This document shows positions 51,576 to 62,812 of a DNA stretch of 64,000 nucleotides, one piece after another (positions within the stretch are counted from its first letter, which is position 1; each line of letters starts with the position of its first letter). This DNA comes from Azolla caroliniana (taxonomy: Eukaryota; Polypodiophyta): contig JBHGNT010000020.1 of NCBI GenBank assembly GCA_043228905.1, positions 9,176,001 through 9,240,000 of the forward strand, written 5' to 3'. The notes under the pieces were generated by a model. The model was not told where the DNA came from and made no database searches. It worked only from the letters and a program-made list of their open reading frames with translations. The position numbers and the translations under genes are program-made.

Positions 51576-54500
51576 TCAAATGAAAGGTGAGGGCCCACGC
51601 TGGGTGGTTGTGTCGTTGGAAGGGGGGGGCTTCATACGGGCCAGAGTCAAGGAGGATGAGTAGTAGTTGCAAAAAGCGAAGGCTGGCTTGAATGTCGGGG
51701 TCCGAAATGGGTTGTCACCGAACATGGGGTGTGTGTGGTCGGGGACGTGGTGTTCGCTAAGGTGGGGGTTTGGAGGGGAGTGGCGAGGGGGGGAGGGAGG
51801 AGGCGGGCTTGAAGGTGGGGGAGGTGGTGGGGGGCTTGGAGGCGGGGAGGTGAGGGTGAGGAGGCGGCTGGGTGTCGGGCTCATCAGGTGAGTCATGGTC
51901 CCACTCTAGGTTGATCTCTGGGGGGGAGGGGGGTGCGGGGGTAGGAGGGCACAAGCACGAGCCTCATCGAACGTCATGAGTTGATAATCATGAGAGACGT
52001 TGAGGTATAGGGCTAACTCTGGTATCTCGTCAGCCTCGAGGTCAGTGGGCCAGTTGAATGCGGCATATTCGATGTTGAATATGTGAGTATGAACCCCGAC
52101 GTCCGAGGAGGTTTGTCAAGCGCGTATTAGCCAGAGGAAACCGAAAGGGGGCACATAGGTCGTAGCATTCTCCAATAGGGTGCGGGTGAGAGTGTCGGCA
52201 ATGTGGTGTAAGCGCACCAACGTTGCGAAGAGGTGTGCTAGCTAGTCTTCGGTGACTTGCATCGCGACATCAGAAGGGTAGGTGAAATAGATCAGGTCGG
52301 ATATTTCTAAGTCGGGGGTGAGGGAGGTGTGAAGGTAGGTCATGCCTTCGAGAAACAAAATAGGAAGATGTTGGGGAAAGATGTTGTCGGCTGGGAGGGA
52401 AGGTTCTTCAGTGGCTTCCTGGTACAACATGAAGAGGGCGAGGGCGTGGTTGTCTTCAGGGAGCACTCAGATGAAGGTCTGTCGGTCTAGGGGTGTGGCG
52501 TTGTCAAAGAATACGCGACGTGTAGCGGCCAACAACCGAAGGACGTACGTGGCTTGGGTGAGAAGGTTACGCGGTGTACGTGGGTGGTGTCCGTCGTGCC
52601 AGGGCTGAGGGCGTGTTTGAGGGCGGCTTTGGATGTGCGGAGTTGAAAGATGTCCTTTTCGAAGTCGGCGCACTAGCGGCGGTGTTTGATGAGGAGACAT
52701 CGGTTCTATTCATTGGCAACCTCGACTTGGTGGACCATGGCGTCATGTTCAGCCTTGAGGGTTGTGATCTCGCTCGTGAGTTGGTGAGTTGTGGCAATGG
52801 CAGTGGCTAGAGCCTCAGAGCGTTCAGAGAGGTCAGCCTTCACGGCTACGAGGCGGGACTCAGTCTGTTGGTGTTGGGTGGTGAGGCGGACGTACTCGGC
52901 CGAGAGTTCAGCGTGTGTTTGTGTTGCACGTTCCTGGTCATGGTGCCAAGTTGTCCGAGCTTGTTGGAACTCATCAGCGAGTTGTTGGTGTCGGGTTTGT
53001 GTCGTCAGTAGTTCTTGCTTGAGGAGGTCGTGGGCAGCCACTTGGCACGCGTTGGTATGGAGGGTGCTCCGCACCTCGGTGGCCAAGATCTCATTCCATG
53101 TAGAGGTTTCGTGATGGTCGGTGGCGGTCTGTTGGGCCTATGCATGAACTTGAAGTAGGCGACAGTTCACGACAGAAGTCATTTTGAGGAGATCGGCCAC
53201 CATGTTGGCTAAGGGTTTGGGGGGGTCGGCGAGGGACGAGGTATGGTGGGCAGTGACGGCAGTGATCGGGGTAGACCAGGGAACGGAGGCCGGGTGGGGT
53301 GGTGGTGGGGTTGTCATCTAGGCGAGCGCGATGGTGGGTTGAAGGGGGACGGCCGGGTTTGTGGGCGATGGCCGATTGGGGGTTTCGATGTCGGGAGTGT
53401 TGTGGCGGGCGAGTTTACAGGGTCGAGGTTGCGGGGTGTCGTCGGTGGTCGTGGGAGGGGAGGGTTGGGCAGTTGCGACAGGGGTGGGGGGTGAGGGTTC
53501 TCAAGGTAGAGGGGTTGGCGAGGTGGGGCTAGGTGGGGCTACCGAGTTCCGTTGGTCACGAAAGATTGATTCGGTTGTGCAACTCCGGGTACGCGGGGTC
53601 GTCGTTGTGGTCTAATGTGACACATAATGGAAGGTAGTGGACAAGGCCTGGATTTCGATGGGAGTGAATACGCGTGTTTGGAATTCCTTGACATGATTTG
53701 TGATATCCTCAGGGGTGTCGAGGATAGCTTCGGCCGACACGTGGGTGATTGGGGGTTGTTTGTACGCCAGTGGCCAATCCTGTTCGCCTTGGTGTACCTG
53801 TCTTAAGAAGTCGCGTTCGGGGAGGCGAAGGTGCTCAGGTTGGCCGGTACGGTTATCTTGCGGAGTCGTTCCCGGCAGCATATGAAGGGAGGGGCAGGGG
53901 GTCCGATGCTGAACTTTGCGCACATGTATCAAGTGAGGAACCACACGAAATTTACTGCCAATTTGGGCCGTGTGTGCCATTCTCGGACCTAGAGAACAAG
54001 CTCATGAGCCCACTGAACCAATTGAGAAGCATGTGCCCACTTGAGGAACTCGCTGGTGATGCAGGTGGTGGCATTGGTAGATGCGGTGTCACCGATCTGG
54101 GCAATTGCGCTAAAGCAGTCGTGGAGGTGGAGAGGGATTTCGGTGTAACGCCAACCTTCACATCCAGAATATTTGGCGTAGGCGGCAGGGATGATGCCGG
54201 GGACGACCCCAGGGGTCCTCGTGGTGCAGAAGGGGGTGCCATCGAGTGGTAAATGCAGCGTCGTAAACGTCGACGAAGGGGGAATCCGCGAAAGCGTGCA
54301 TATCGACGTGGCCCATGTTGGGGTTGTACCCGGTGAGGAAGCAGTTGACCAGCTCGGGTAGGACACCCCACGGGCCAATCCTGGGGAAGAACTTGAGGCC
54401 AAGTCGTAAAAGGGTGTCGAACACGTCGGGTTTGAGGTACTTGAGCTGCGTGGCGGCCGTGGGGACCCAGGAAGTACATCGGGTGTTGTTGAACAATGCC

Positions 54501-54583
54501 GGAATGACTAAGGAACCGCAACCTACGTCGGGATAGTATGCGTGGAGGAGTTTGATGAATTGAGGAGACGTCATCGTTTCCAA
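51576..54583 (-). pseudogene. H: unrecognised long protein, Pro-rich with coiled coil, degenerate
   Basis: No family recognised. The atg near 54583 (METMTSPQFIKLLHAYYPDV) follows a splice-acceptor-like tract (minus strand cttttccccgcag, 54600-54588). N-terminal globular part: FDTLLRLGLKFFPRIGPWGV, PELVNCFLTGYNP; after a frameshift near 54270: PGIIPAAYAKYSGCEGWRYT. A Pro-rich stretch (53150-53560) and coiled coil (53086-52706, ELLTTQTRHQQLADEFQQAR) follow, then another globular block (52466-52242, LPILFLEGMTYLHTSLTPDL) and a very Pro-rich end (51954-51576). Frames change at least four times. The layout resembles the C third ORF but no phrase matches. It could be a retrotransposon ORF or a dead host gene. 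Confidence 0.45.
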
Positions 54584-54679
54584 CCTGCGGGGAAAAGATT
54601 AGTATAGTTAACTCCGGTGACGAATCCCTATTGGTGGGGTGGAGGAATTGGGGTGTGGAAGGATAGCGGGTAGGATATC

Positions 54680-54960
54680 GCTTGAGGAGTTAGGCTTCTC
54701 AAACAAAGGTTAGGTTGTTCGAGGAGTTAGACTCCGTGAACAAAGGTAGGGGTTCGAGGAGTTAGACTCCTTGAACAAAGGTTAGGTTGTTCGAGGAGTC
54801 TAACTCCTCGAACAAAGGGTAGGTTGTTCGAGGAGTGGGACTCCTCGAACAAGGGGTAGGTTGTTCGAGGAGTGAGACTCCTCGAACAAAGGTTAGGTTG
54901 TTCGATGAATTAGACTCCTCGAACATGTGTGGTTCAATGAGTTAAGCTCCTAGAACAACG
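54680..54960. repeat. Tandem array of hairpin units (ttcgaggagt...actcctcgaa)
   Basis: Seven to eight units of about 40 bp. Most carry gttcgaggagt, a short spacer, then actcctcgaac, followed by aaaggttaggtt. Each unit can fold into a stem of about 10 bp. Units at 54790-54900 keep near-perfect arms; both ends of the array are degraded. Confidence 0.8.
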
Positions 54961-55650
54961 TGTGAACGCGAAACGACGAGGCGGAGTGGCCCGTTAACGG
55001 CCAACGTCGTGATGATGAGTGGAAACGACGGGGCCTCCATCATGGATGCCTCGGGGGAGGGGGGGGGGGGGGGGGGACGAACAAATGACGAGGCCGTGTG
55101 GCCCGTGAATGGCCAACGACATGAGGGGAGGCAGCGACGTGGCCGCGGCCATGGCCGCCACAGAGGGGCGAAGTGCAGGCGTGAAAGACGCATGGAGAAA
55201 CGAGAGGGCAGAGAGAAGGCCTACCCGAGGGCTATGTAATCCATGCGGGGGTGGAGGAAGGAAAGGAGGTGAGGGGGGAGAAAGAAGAACGCGACAGAAA
55301 ACGAAGAGGGTCGTAAGAGGGAGGGAGAAAACAAGAAAGAAGAAACAAAGAACAGCGAACAAAAGAGAGAGAGGGGGGAGGCGGGGGGGGGAAGAAAAAA
55401 GAAAGAAAGAAGGAAGAAAAAGAAAAAAAAAAAACAGGAACGCACCAAGGCAACGAGGGGACAACCAAGGGAAACGCGAGGCCGCAAGAAAACGACGCGA
55501 GGCGGTGAGAGAGGAAAACAATCGAAGGAAAAGAATAGAATGCCGACGATAGTTAAAACAATCGAGCCGACCCCTAAAAAAGCACGGGTAAAACGAATGG
55601 TTGCACACCCGAGGTGGCGTAGTACGGGCTACATCCAAAATAACTTGGCC
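54961..55650. other. Low-complexity region, G-run and purine tract; no gene seen
   Basis: A 40-bp phrase (acgaggc..gtggcccgt.aa.ggccaacg) occurs at about 54973 and again at about 55088. An 18-base G run lies at 55059-55076. 55240-55530 is almost pure purine on the plus strand. Long open frames here (for example 55109-55552) are only products of this composition. Confidence 0.6.
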
Positions 55651-55652
55651 TT

Positions 55653-56340
55653 GAGGGGGTGAATGTGGGGGACGTGTCGCTAGGTTATCGTCCGAGGCAG
55701 GCGGTGGGGTTGAATGGGGGTCCACAGGGAGTGTGGAGGGGATTGGGGAATTTAAGAGCTTTTAGGAAGCCTTGAGGGGGTGAATGTGGGGGGAGTGTCG
55801 CTCGGTTATCGTCCGGGGCTCCAGGCCCGTGACGTTTAAGGACCCAAACCTGCGACATGTTTGTCAAAGGGATGGGGATGGTTTGTGAAACCCTTCTATG
55901 GGGTGTTCTATGACCTTAACCTCTTACTTGTTTAGGCTTGTTTAGGATATTTGCCTGATGTGTGCGATTTTCGGGTGTCCCATGCGGGCGTGGTATGATC
56001 GTGATTGGGGAGCCGACTTCATTTCGAGACCCTAAAGCTAGTGGCGCCTTTGTGCCAACCTTGTGCAGTTGTAAGTGTTTTTCTGACTCGCCAAACGATA
56101 GGCTCTCCACAGCGCGGTCCTTCACCAAAAACCACGTGGACGTTCACCCATTCACGTGGTTTGGGTGTCTATGTTTTGATGTTAGTGTCACACTGGACAT
56201 GGATGGCCGGTGGGTGTTGGCATTCTGTTTGGTTGGGTAACTCTGCGCCTTGGGGTTCATCGAGGTCCCATGCAAGCATGGTCCGATCGTGAGTGGGGAG
56301 CCGGCTTCGTTTTGGGACCCAGAAGCTAGTGGCGCCTTTG
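55653..56340. repeat. Two pairs of direct repeats left of I-1
   Basis: ccttgagggggtgaatgtgg...ggttatcgtccg occurs at about 55653 and 55771. A second phrase of about 80 bp (gtcccatgcgggcgtggta...gctagtggcgcctttgtg) lies at about 55976-56055 and again, diverged, at 56264-56343. No protein is recognised. Confidence 0.65.
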
Positions 56341-56626
56341 TGTTGGAAGCAATGTCGTCAGTGCGGAAGATCTTGAAGCACTCGATTCCTGTTTATTCCC
56401 TGTGTATGACAGAATGTAGGTCGTTGCACAGAGAGAGAGAGAGAGAGAGAGAGACACAAAAGACTCTTTATTTCACAAAGCAATAATACAACAACCAACC
56501 TCACAAAGAGGTTACAAGGTCACTATATATAGTGACCGACTTAGGGCAACTACCCTTTATGCTAATTACATAAATGGTCTAAAACGGGATGGTGTGAATA
56601 CGTCCATTATACACATGTATTCGACA
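56341..56626 (-). repeat. 3' LTR of I-1
   Basis: 286 bp, the same length and by eye the same sequence as both LTRs of I-2. The plus strand runs TGTTGGAAGCAATG to TATTCGACA. It carries a 20-base perfect palindrome (ggtcactatatatagtgacc, 56518-56537) containing the TATA, an AG microsatellite, and a polypurine tract (minus strand ACGGGGGAG) next door. Confidence 0.9.
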
Positions 56627-56819
56627 CTCCCCCGTAATGGGCGTATACATGGGTTATCTAAGATTACAGGTATAGACTTAGGTTCTCGGACATATCAGCT
56701 TTGTTCGAGTCGGCAGGATCCGAAGACAGAAGACCGAACTGGTCGGGTCGGAACAGTTGAAGCCGATCATTAAGGAGCTGATGTCGGTTGTCGGGAACCA
56801 TCCTGCTCTGTGTCCGGCT

Positions 56820-57442
56820 CTAACCGGACTGGTTTGTCGTTACGCCCATCTGATGCCGAAGAGACCGAAAACGGTCTGCCGAGAGACATTTGGTCATTCC
56901 ATCTGCGACATTATCGGTTGTGGATATTTTCTCTAGACCGATTTTCCCTGAAATGACGCAGTCCCGAACGAAGTGATATCGAACGTCGATATGTTTGGAG
57001 GCGTTGTGGTGAACCGGATTTTTCGACAAGGCAACAGCACCTTGACTGTCGCTGTAGACAACTGGAGCCGAGTCATGTTCGACTTGTCGAAACGTGTGCG
57101 CCAGCCGACCGAGCCACAAAGCTTCTTTTGCTGCGTCGGACGCAGCTACATATTCTGCTTCGGTCGTTGAGGTCGCTGTGCACTCCTGAAGTTTCGACTT
57201 CCACGAGATTGCTCCATTGCCGAATTTGAAGCAGTATCCGGTTGTTGATTTCCGACTGTCTATACAGCCGGCGAAGTCCGAGTCGGTGTAACCGACTACG
57301 CCTGAGGTTCGGTTCGGTCCGAAAAGAATGCCATGGTCTTTTGTGCCAGCCAGATATCTGAACACATGCTTGATTGCGTTCCAATGCGATCGGCCAGGAT
57401 TGTGCATAAATCTGCTAACGACTCCTACGGCATGAGAGATGT
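56820..57442 (-). CDS. I-1 pol C-terminus: RT end and RNase H (partial)
   Basis: Open throughout: SRFMHNPGRSHWNAIKHVFR, GYTDSDFAGCIDSRKSTTGY, AEYVAASDAAKEALW, KHIDVRYHFVRDCVISG, VADGMTKCLS, stop at 56820. The N-terminal end is the I-2 insertion point. The frame continues directly at 62818 when I-2 and one copy of its duplication are removed. Confidence 0.85.
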
Positions 57443-57728
57443 TGTTGGAAGCAATGTCGTCAGTGCGGAAGATCTTGAAGCACTCGATTCCTGTTTATTC
57501 CCTGTGTATGACAGAATGTAGGTCGTTGCACAGAGAGAGAGAGAGAGAGAGAGAGACACAAAAGACTCTTTATTTCACAAAGCAATAATACAACAACCAA
57601 CCTCACAAAGAGGTTACAAGGTCACTATATATAGTGACCGACTTAGGGCAACTACCCTTTATGCTAATTACATAAATGGTCTAAAACGGGATGGTGTGAA
57701 TACGTCCATTATACACATGTATTCGACA
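57443..57728 (-). repeat. 3' LTR of I-2
   Basis: 286 bp. Palindromic TATA segment at 57620-57639. It matches 62527-62812, including the length of the AG run. Confidence 0.95.
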
Positions 57729-57921
57729 CTCCCCCGTAATGGGCGTATACATGGGTTATCTAAGATTACAGGTATAGACTTAGGTTCTCGGACATATCAG
57801 CTTTGTTCGAGTCGGCAGGATCCGAAGACAGAAGACCGAACTGGTCGGGTCGGAACAGTTGAAGCCGATCATTAAGGAGCTGATGTCGGTTGTCGGGAAC
57901 CATCCTGCTCTGTGTCCGGCT

Positions 57922-60900
57922 CTAACCGGACTGGTTTGTCGTTACGCCCATCTGATGCCGAAGAGACCGAAAACGGTCTGCCGAGAGACATTTGGTCATT
58001 CCATCTGCGACATTATCGGTTGTGGATATTTTCTCTAGACCGATTTTCCCTGAAATGACGCAGTCCCGAACGAAGTGATATCGAACGTCGATATGTTTGG
58101 AGGCGTTGTGGTGAACCGGATTTTTCGACAAGGCAACAGCACCTTGACTGTCGCTGTAGACAACTGGAGCCGAGTCATGTTCGACTTGTCGAAACGTGTG
58201 CGCCAGCCGACCGAGCCACAAAGCTTCTTTTGCTGCGTCGGACGCAGCTACATATTCTGCTTCGGTCGTTGAGGTCGCTGTGCACTCCTGAAGTTTCGAC
58301 TTCCACGAGATTGCTCCATTGCCGAATTTGAAGCAGTATCCGGTTGTTGATTTCCGACTGTCTATACAGCCGGCGAAGTCCGAGTCGGTGTAACCGACTA
58401 CGCCTGAGGTTCAGTTCGGTCCGAAAAGAATGCCATGGTCTTTTGTGCCAGCCAGATATCTGAACACATGCTTGATTGCGTTCCAATGCGATCGGCCAGG
58501 ATTGTGCATAAATCTGCTAACGACTCCTACGGCATGAGAGATGTCAGGCCGTGTCGCGACCATCAGGTACATAAGGGAGCCGACTGCCGGTGCATACGGT
58601 ACCGACTTCATATCTTCCCCCTCCGAACCGGATGTCGGGCAGTCTCGCTGAGAGAGCCGAAGATTCATAGGGAGTGGGGTTGAAGCAGATTTGGCTGATT
58701 GCATGTTGAAGCGTTCCAAGACACGTCCGATATAGTCGGTCTGAGACAAAAAAAGATGTCGTTTATCGCGATGCCGACTAATCTTCATGCCAAGGATGTG
58801 TCGTGCCGGACCGAGGTCCTTCATGGCAAACTTCAACCGCAGTTGCCGAACGAGATCGGCAAGTTCGCCCGCGTGGCGTCCAGAAATTAGCATGTCGTCC
58901 ACGTAAATGATGAGGAAGATGGGTGATCCATCTCGAGCTGTGTTGGTGAAGAGACAATGGTCCTCATCGCTTTTGGAGAAGCCGATTGATTGGATGAAGT
59001 CGTCGAACTTCTTGTACCATTGTCGCGGTGCCTGTTTGAGGCCGTATAGACTCTTCCTGAGTCGGCAGACTAGATGTTCTTGGCCAGTTGCCACGAAGCC
59101 TTTTGGCTGCTCCATATAAATTTCCTCCTCGAGATCACCATGGAGGAAGGCTGTTTTGACATCTAGCTGAATCAGCTCCAAGTTGTCAGCTGCCACGACG
59201 CCGAGCAGAAGACGAAGGGTTGTCATTTTCACCACTGGTGAAAAAATCTCGTCGAAGTCGACGCCATATTCTTGTCGGAAGCCCTTCGCAACTAATCTGG
59301 CCTTGTACTTTGGGGTGGTCGAATCAGACGTCTCTTTTAGTCGATAAACCCACTTGCAAGGAAGAGCACGTCGGTTCCTAGGTAATTCGACCAGATCCCA
59401 AGTCTTGTTTGCCCGGATGGAGTGCATTTCCGACTCCATCGCCAGATGCCAGGTGGCCGAATCGACAGATGTCGATGCTTCTTCGTAAGACGTCGGTTCG
59501 CCGGCGTCGGTGAAGAAAATTCCAGGAGAATACCTCTCCGGAGGTTGCGACAGTCTCTCGGATCGTCGAGGTATGATTGGACTGGTCGCATCGGGTATCG
59601 AGGTCGGATGGTCCGAAACCGAATCATTCGGCTGTGCCGAGTCAGAGTTGTCCGAGTCGGTAGTATAAGGTTCAGCTACCCGTGAAGCTGACCGTGTGTT
59701 GAGAGCGGGGCCTTCTTGAAGGGTCGGCACATCGGAGAATGTTACCCTTCGGACTTCGATCGGTTTTTCGACTGATGGATTCATAGCCGACTCGTTGAAC
59801 ACAACGTCCGAACTTCGAACGATTTGTCTGCGTTCGGGGTCCCAGAGTCGGTATCCCATTTCGCCGTCTGATCCATATCCAAGGAAAATGCATTTCCTGG
59901 ACCGAGGTGCAAGTTTTCGGCGATCATCTTTCGGAATGAGGGCGTACGCCTCGCATCCGAAGATCCTCAGCTTGTCGTAATTCGGCTTACTGCCGATCCA
60001 TAGTTCCTGAGGAATTTGAAGTCCTAGAGGTCTACTTGGCGACATATTGATTATGTGTACTGCCGTGAGTAGAGCCTCTGCCCAGAAGCCATCCGACAGT
60101 CCGGAGTGTTGGAGCATGGAAACTATCCTTTCTTGGATTGTCCGATTCATTCGTTCGGCAATCCCGTTTTGCTCCGGACTGTGTGGTGCCGTAAATTCAC
60201 GTCGGATGCCGCGTTGTCGGCAGAATTTGACGAATTCATCGGATTTGAACTCTCCCCCATTGTCTGTCCGAAGGCATTTCAGCTTTCGGTCGGTTTGATT
60301 TTCTACCATAGCGAGCCAATCGGTGAAGATCGAGAAGACACGATCTTTGGTGCGAATTGGATAAGCCCACACCTTTCGAGTCGAATCGTCAATAAAACTG
60401 ACGAAGTAAGAGGCACCGCCTAGAGACTGATGCGGCATTGGGCCACAGACGTCCGAATGGACTAAATCGAGAGGTCTCGTTTCTCTTGGTGCTGATGTCG
60501 GGTGTGATGCGGCTACTTGTTTGCCATACTGGCAATGCTCGCAGAATTGATGGTCCGAGAAGGAGAGTTTGGGGATGTATCCGGCGCTAGATAGGTGCGT
60601 GATGCCGGCCTTGCTGAGGTGTCCTAATCTTCGGTGCCATAATGATGACACAGGAATATCCACCAAAAACAGGTTACCCTCTCTGAGCGTAACATGTAAC
60701 GGATACAGTGAGTGTATCTTGGGTCCTCTAGCAAGCAGGAGGTTCCCCCTGTGGAGTGTCCACCCTCCCGAAGAAAAACCGGCACGAATGCCGTCTTCAT
60801 CTAGTTGTCCGACTGAGATCAATGGCCTTGTGAGCTCGGGTACATGTCGGACATTGTGGAGTACAAGTGTAGAGCCCCCTGCAAGGTTGAGCTCTACTGT

Positions 60901-61935
60901 GCCGATTCCGACGATGTCACAGTGTTGTGAGTTGCCGACTCGAACTGAGTCGGAGTGACGGATCGTATATTGCCGAAATTGGGATCGATGAGGAGTCACG
61001 TGAAATGACGCGCCCGAATCCAAGAGCCATGTGCTCGATTCTTCAGTCGTGAGTAGAACTTCTGATCCGACTGGATTTTCTATTGATAGTATATTCGGGT
61101 CGTCCGGTAGTACATCAGCTGAGAAGCTGACGTAATTGATCTCCTCATGCCGGCCACTCTTCTTGTTGTTCTTGTTCTTGAGTGCGCGGCAGTCGGTTTT
61201 GATGTGTCCGGGTTTCTTGCAATAGTTGCAGATTCGGTTATCCCGTGACTGGCTCCGTCTTCGCTGATTGTTCGGCGGCCGTGAGGAATCTCGTCCTCGT
61301 ATGTTCGATCGGTCTGTCGAACCTTGTACTACGTAGGCGTCGTCTGTTGAGTCTTTGGCGAAAGACTTTCTCCGAGCTGCTTCGGTCAGGATTGCGCTCG
61401 TGACTTCGGAGTATTTAACAGCCGTGGTTGACGCGTTGCACACGGTTGTGACGAAAGTTTCCCATGATGGGGGAAGGCTGCTCATGAGTATCATTGCTCT
61501 GAGTTCATCCTCGATTGCCGTCCCCTGTGACGAGATTTGGGAGCTTATGCTTTCGTACTCATTGAGGTGTGCTTGGACCGAGTCGGATTCTTTCATCCGC
61601 AAGTTGTAGAGGCGCCGGATCAGAAACATCTTCGTTGCGGCGACCTTCTTTTCGTAAGTGTCCGACAGTGTTTTCCACAGTTCGAATGCTGTCGTACACG
61701 ATTGCACCGTGAAGTATACCGATTCCGATAGGTGCATCCGAATCGTGGCGCGGACGATTCTGTCCAGCTTCTGCCACTCAATTGGTTTGTATCCTTCTGG
61801 AGGTTCTTCATTTTCGATGGGATCGATTTGCCCCTTGACTATGAGATAGTCCTGCATTTGCTCCTTCCAGAAGTTAAAGTTCGATCCATCGAACTTTCGT
61901 AGACTCATTTCTGACGAGCCGGATGTTGATGCCAT
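57922..61935 (-). pseudogene. I-2 gag-pol polyprotein with a single nonsense codon
   Basis: The atg at 61935 gives a frame of about 1,337 codons. Gag UBN2 core (residues about 15-190), zinc knuckle CNYCKKPGHIKTDC (about 236-249), protease WLLDSGASFHVT (about 303-314), integrase zinc finger (LWHRRLGH...CEHCQYGK, about 433-472) and catalytic D, D, E (HSDVCGP about 495, RTDNGGEF about 558, GIAERMNRT about 594), RT (CKWVYRLKE, QLDVKTAFLHGDLEEEIYM, YVDD at 58905-58894, about residue 1013), RNase H to 57922. The TGA at 58411-58413 replaces an Arg codon (CGA in I-1) between RT and RNase H. It would yield an RT without RNase H, so this copy is probably dead unless read through or complemented. Confidence 0.9.
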
Positions 61936-62512
61936 CAAATTTGGTTTCGGTTGACGAAGCTCGGTTCGGAGTTGACTACGAATCTTGTTGGAGTGCAGCC
62001 TGTTGGCTCACCCGATATCGTTCTAGTCGGATTTGAACCCGAGTCGGTTCGGCTTCGGATATATGTATTGTTGAACTTGCTCGAATTGACTACGGTAACC
62101 TGAGGGACAGAACCGACTGGTCTTCCCGAATGTCGCCGAGTCGGAGTGAGCCCGGTTCGCTTCGGATATATATGCCGAATACCGATTATTGAAACCGATT
62201 ATCTGGACCGATTCGGCTTCGGGTGACTGCAGCGACGAGAGAGACGGATCCGACTGATCCTCCCGAATGTCGATCAGCCAGATGAAGCACGAATTTGGGT
62301 TGTTGTCAAAGTTGCACAAGGGGATTTCACCTCGAGCGGTTACGATCACAAGGGACAGAGTACAACCTGCTGGCTTACTCCAAGCAAGGGGATCTAATGC
62401 GATGAGGTGCAAACCTCGTTTTTGTTCTTCTTCTCTCTTTCTTCGAATGACGCAGGAAACCGAGTGCAGAGACGACGGCCGACAGCGGATTGAAGGACCG
62501 ACTACTGTGCAG

Positions 62513-62524
62513 GCTCTGATACCA
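62513..62524 (-). other. Primer-binding site of I-2 (initiator tRNA-Met)
   Basis: Minus strand TGGTATCAGAGC, two bases after the LTR end: an exact match to the usual plant copia primer site. Confidence 0.95.
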
Positions 62525-62526
62525 GA

Positions 62527-62812
62527 TGTTGGAAGCAATGTCGTCAGTGCGGAAGATCTTGAAGCACTCGATTCCTGTTTATTCCCTGTGTATGACAGAA
62601 TGTAGGTCGTTGCACAGAGAGAGAGAGAGAGAGAGAGAGACACAAAAGACTCTTTATTTCACAAAGCAATAATACAACAACCAACCTCACAAAGAGGTTA
62701 CAAGGTCACTATATATAGTGACCGACTTAGGGCAACTACCCTTTATGCTAATTACATAAATGGTCTAAAACGGGATGGTGTGAATACGTCCATTATACAC
62801 ATGTATTCGACA
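62527..62812 (-). repeat. 5' LTR of I-2
   Basis: 286 bp. Palindromic TATA segment ggtcactatatatagtgacc at 62704-62723. The AG microsatellite has the same length as in the 3' LTR. Confidence 0.95.

Larger units (their letters stand above)
57443..62812 (-). mobile_element. Ty1/copia element I-2, almost intact and very young
   Basis: Two 286-bp LTRs (57443-57728, 62527-62812) that look identical by eye, a perfect gatgt duplication (57438-57442, 62813-62817), an exact initiator-Met primer site (62524-62513), a 577-base leader, one long gag-pol frame (61935-57922) and a polypurine tract. The only defect seen is one nonsense codon. It inserted into a copy of its own family. Confidence 0.95.

Noticed and set aside
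54994-55725. 243-residue minus-strand frame rich in Phe, Leu and Pro that looks membrane-like
   Set aside because: Direct result of the purine tract at 55240-55530 read on the other strand; no conserved motif.
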